Shown piece by piece: positions 37,086 to 37,960 of a stretch of 37,960 bases of DNA (position 1 is its first letter; each line of letters starts with the position of its first letter). Location: positions 1 through 37,960 of the forward strand of contig JANWZJ010000012.1 of NCBI GenBank assembly GCA_025054525.1, given 5' to 3'. The notes under the pieces are model-generated. The model searched no databases and was not told the DNA's origin. It worked only from the letters and a program-made list of their open reading frames with translations. Source of the DNA: Bacteroidia bacterium (GTDB lineage: Bacteria; Bacteroidota; Bacteroidia; SpSt-205). The position numbers and the translations under genes were made by a program.

Positions 37086-37960
37086 ATGCCCCGCACACGC
37101 TCCACCCAAAAAATAACCGACAAAGCTCGCTATCGTCAGTCTCTCACGGAGTCTATACGAGACTTCATTCAGGTGCATGGCATAGATAAACAGCGTTTCA
37201 CTGATGTGATGCGTGAAGTCTTCATGGAGGTTCTTTCGGCGCATGGGGATAAGTCTGAGAATGCTGCTGACTCTTATCGGATTATCTTAGACTCAGAGAA
37301 GGGGGACTTGGAGATTTATCGTTTGCGCAAGATAGTACCTGATCATGAGGTAGAAGATGAAGCATACGAAGTACCTTTTAGCGAGGCGTTAGAGAAAGAG
37401 CCGGACTGCACTCTTGGAGAGACGCTGTATGAGGAAGTCTCGTTAGAGAGTCTTAGCCGCGCCCAAATAGAGCGCCTCAAAGAAAAGCTCCGAAATCAAC
37501 TGCGCGACTTAGACCGTACTGCGCTCTACGAAAGGTATAAGCAAATGGTAGGCGAAATCATAACGGGTGATGTACTCAAAATCACTCGGGATGAACTGAT
37601 TGTTCTACACGAGGGCAATGAACTATCCCTTCCCCGAAACGAGCTTATCCCTGAAAAAGATAAGTATGTCTCTAAGGACAGAATGGGCTCTCGGTTTCAG
37701 AGGGGCCTTTCTCGTCGTGGCGAAGCACCCACCAGTATTGTGAAGGCAGTGGTAGAACGAGTGCTCAATCCTCGTGAAATCTCTTCCTATCGTCCGATTG
37801 TAATTTTATCTCGTACATCGCCTTCATTCCTCAAGGCTCTCCTCAAGTTGGAGATACCTGAGATATATGATGGCATCATCAGCATCAAAAAGGTCGTACG
37901 TCACCCAGGTAAGCGGGCTAAGGTTTTAGTGGAAAGCTACGATGAGCGCATAGACCCTGT
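37086..37960 (+). CDS. nusA: Transcription termination/antitermination factor NusA, 3'-truncated by the window edge (absent from the ORF track)
   Basis: Translated from ATG 37086: MPRTRSTQKITDKARYRQSLTESIRDF..., ...LPRNELIPEKDKY..., ...EIYDGIISIKKVVRHPGKRAKVLVESYDERIDPV. Confidence 0.93.
   Translation, partial: MPRTRSTQKITDKARYRQSLTESIRDFIQVHGIDKQRFTDVMREVFMEVLSAHGDKSENAADSYRIILDSEKGDLEIYRLRKIVPDHEVEDEAYEVPFSEALEKEPDCTLGETLYEEVSLESLSRAQIERLKEKLRNQLRDLDRTALYERYKQMVGEIITGDVLKITRDELIVLHEGNELSLPRNELIPEKDKYVSKDRMGSRFQRGLSRRGEAPTSIVKAVVERVLNPREISSYRPIVILSRTSPSFLKALLKLEIPEIYDGIISIKKVVRHPGKRAKVLVESYDERIDP

Noticed and set aside
1-37960. CRISPR arrays, tRNA/rRNA genes, transposases, restriction or toxin-antitoxin/defence modules
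   Set aside because: None recognised by eye; nearly all sequence is accounted for by housekeeping or envelope CDS. A tRNAscan, Infernal and DefenseFinder run would be needed for certainty.

Overview
The window is compact and almost entirely protein-coding, from a member of the Bacteroidota. That call is an inference from a PorX-type T9SS regulator, a T9SS-type C-terminal sorting domain, a single-subunit cytochrome b succinate dehydrogenase, DUF1573/YajC/YbbR/CoaE synteny and TAnnTTTG promoters. Genes recognised: a beta-propeller protein (5'-truncated), ribD, sdhCAB, a TonB-dependent receptor, a DUF6580-like membrane protein, a NeuD-like acyltransferase, purH, mreBCD, a class B PBP (mrdA), rimO, sixA, an M43 metalloprotease with T9SS tail, corA, coaE, ybbR-like, yajC, DUF1573 proteins, a YtxH-like protein, rlpA, tpiA, a baeRF-like protein, a DAACS symporter, panC, tsaE, porX, a GAF-SpoIIE phosphatase, terC, mtaB, asnS, rimP and nusA (3'-truncated). 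I saw no rRNA, tRNA, CRISPR array or transposon. The most interesting signal is not a gene. Almost every transcription-unit start has a TAnnTTTG -7 box ending 4 nt (range 4-7) before the start codon, which predicts leaderless mRNAs. Almost every downstream gene starts within about 11 nt of, or overlapping, the preceding stop (TAATG/ATGA junctions), and the starts I inspected have no Shine-Dalgarno. Three divergent gene pairs are packed into 37-43 bp with back-to-back boxes. One of these implies a non-canonical AUA start for the TonB receptor. Four of the five convergent gene pairs overlap at their 3' ends.
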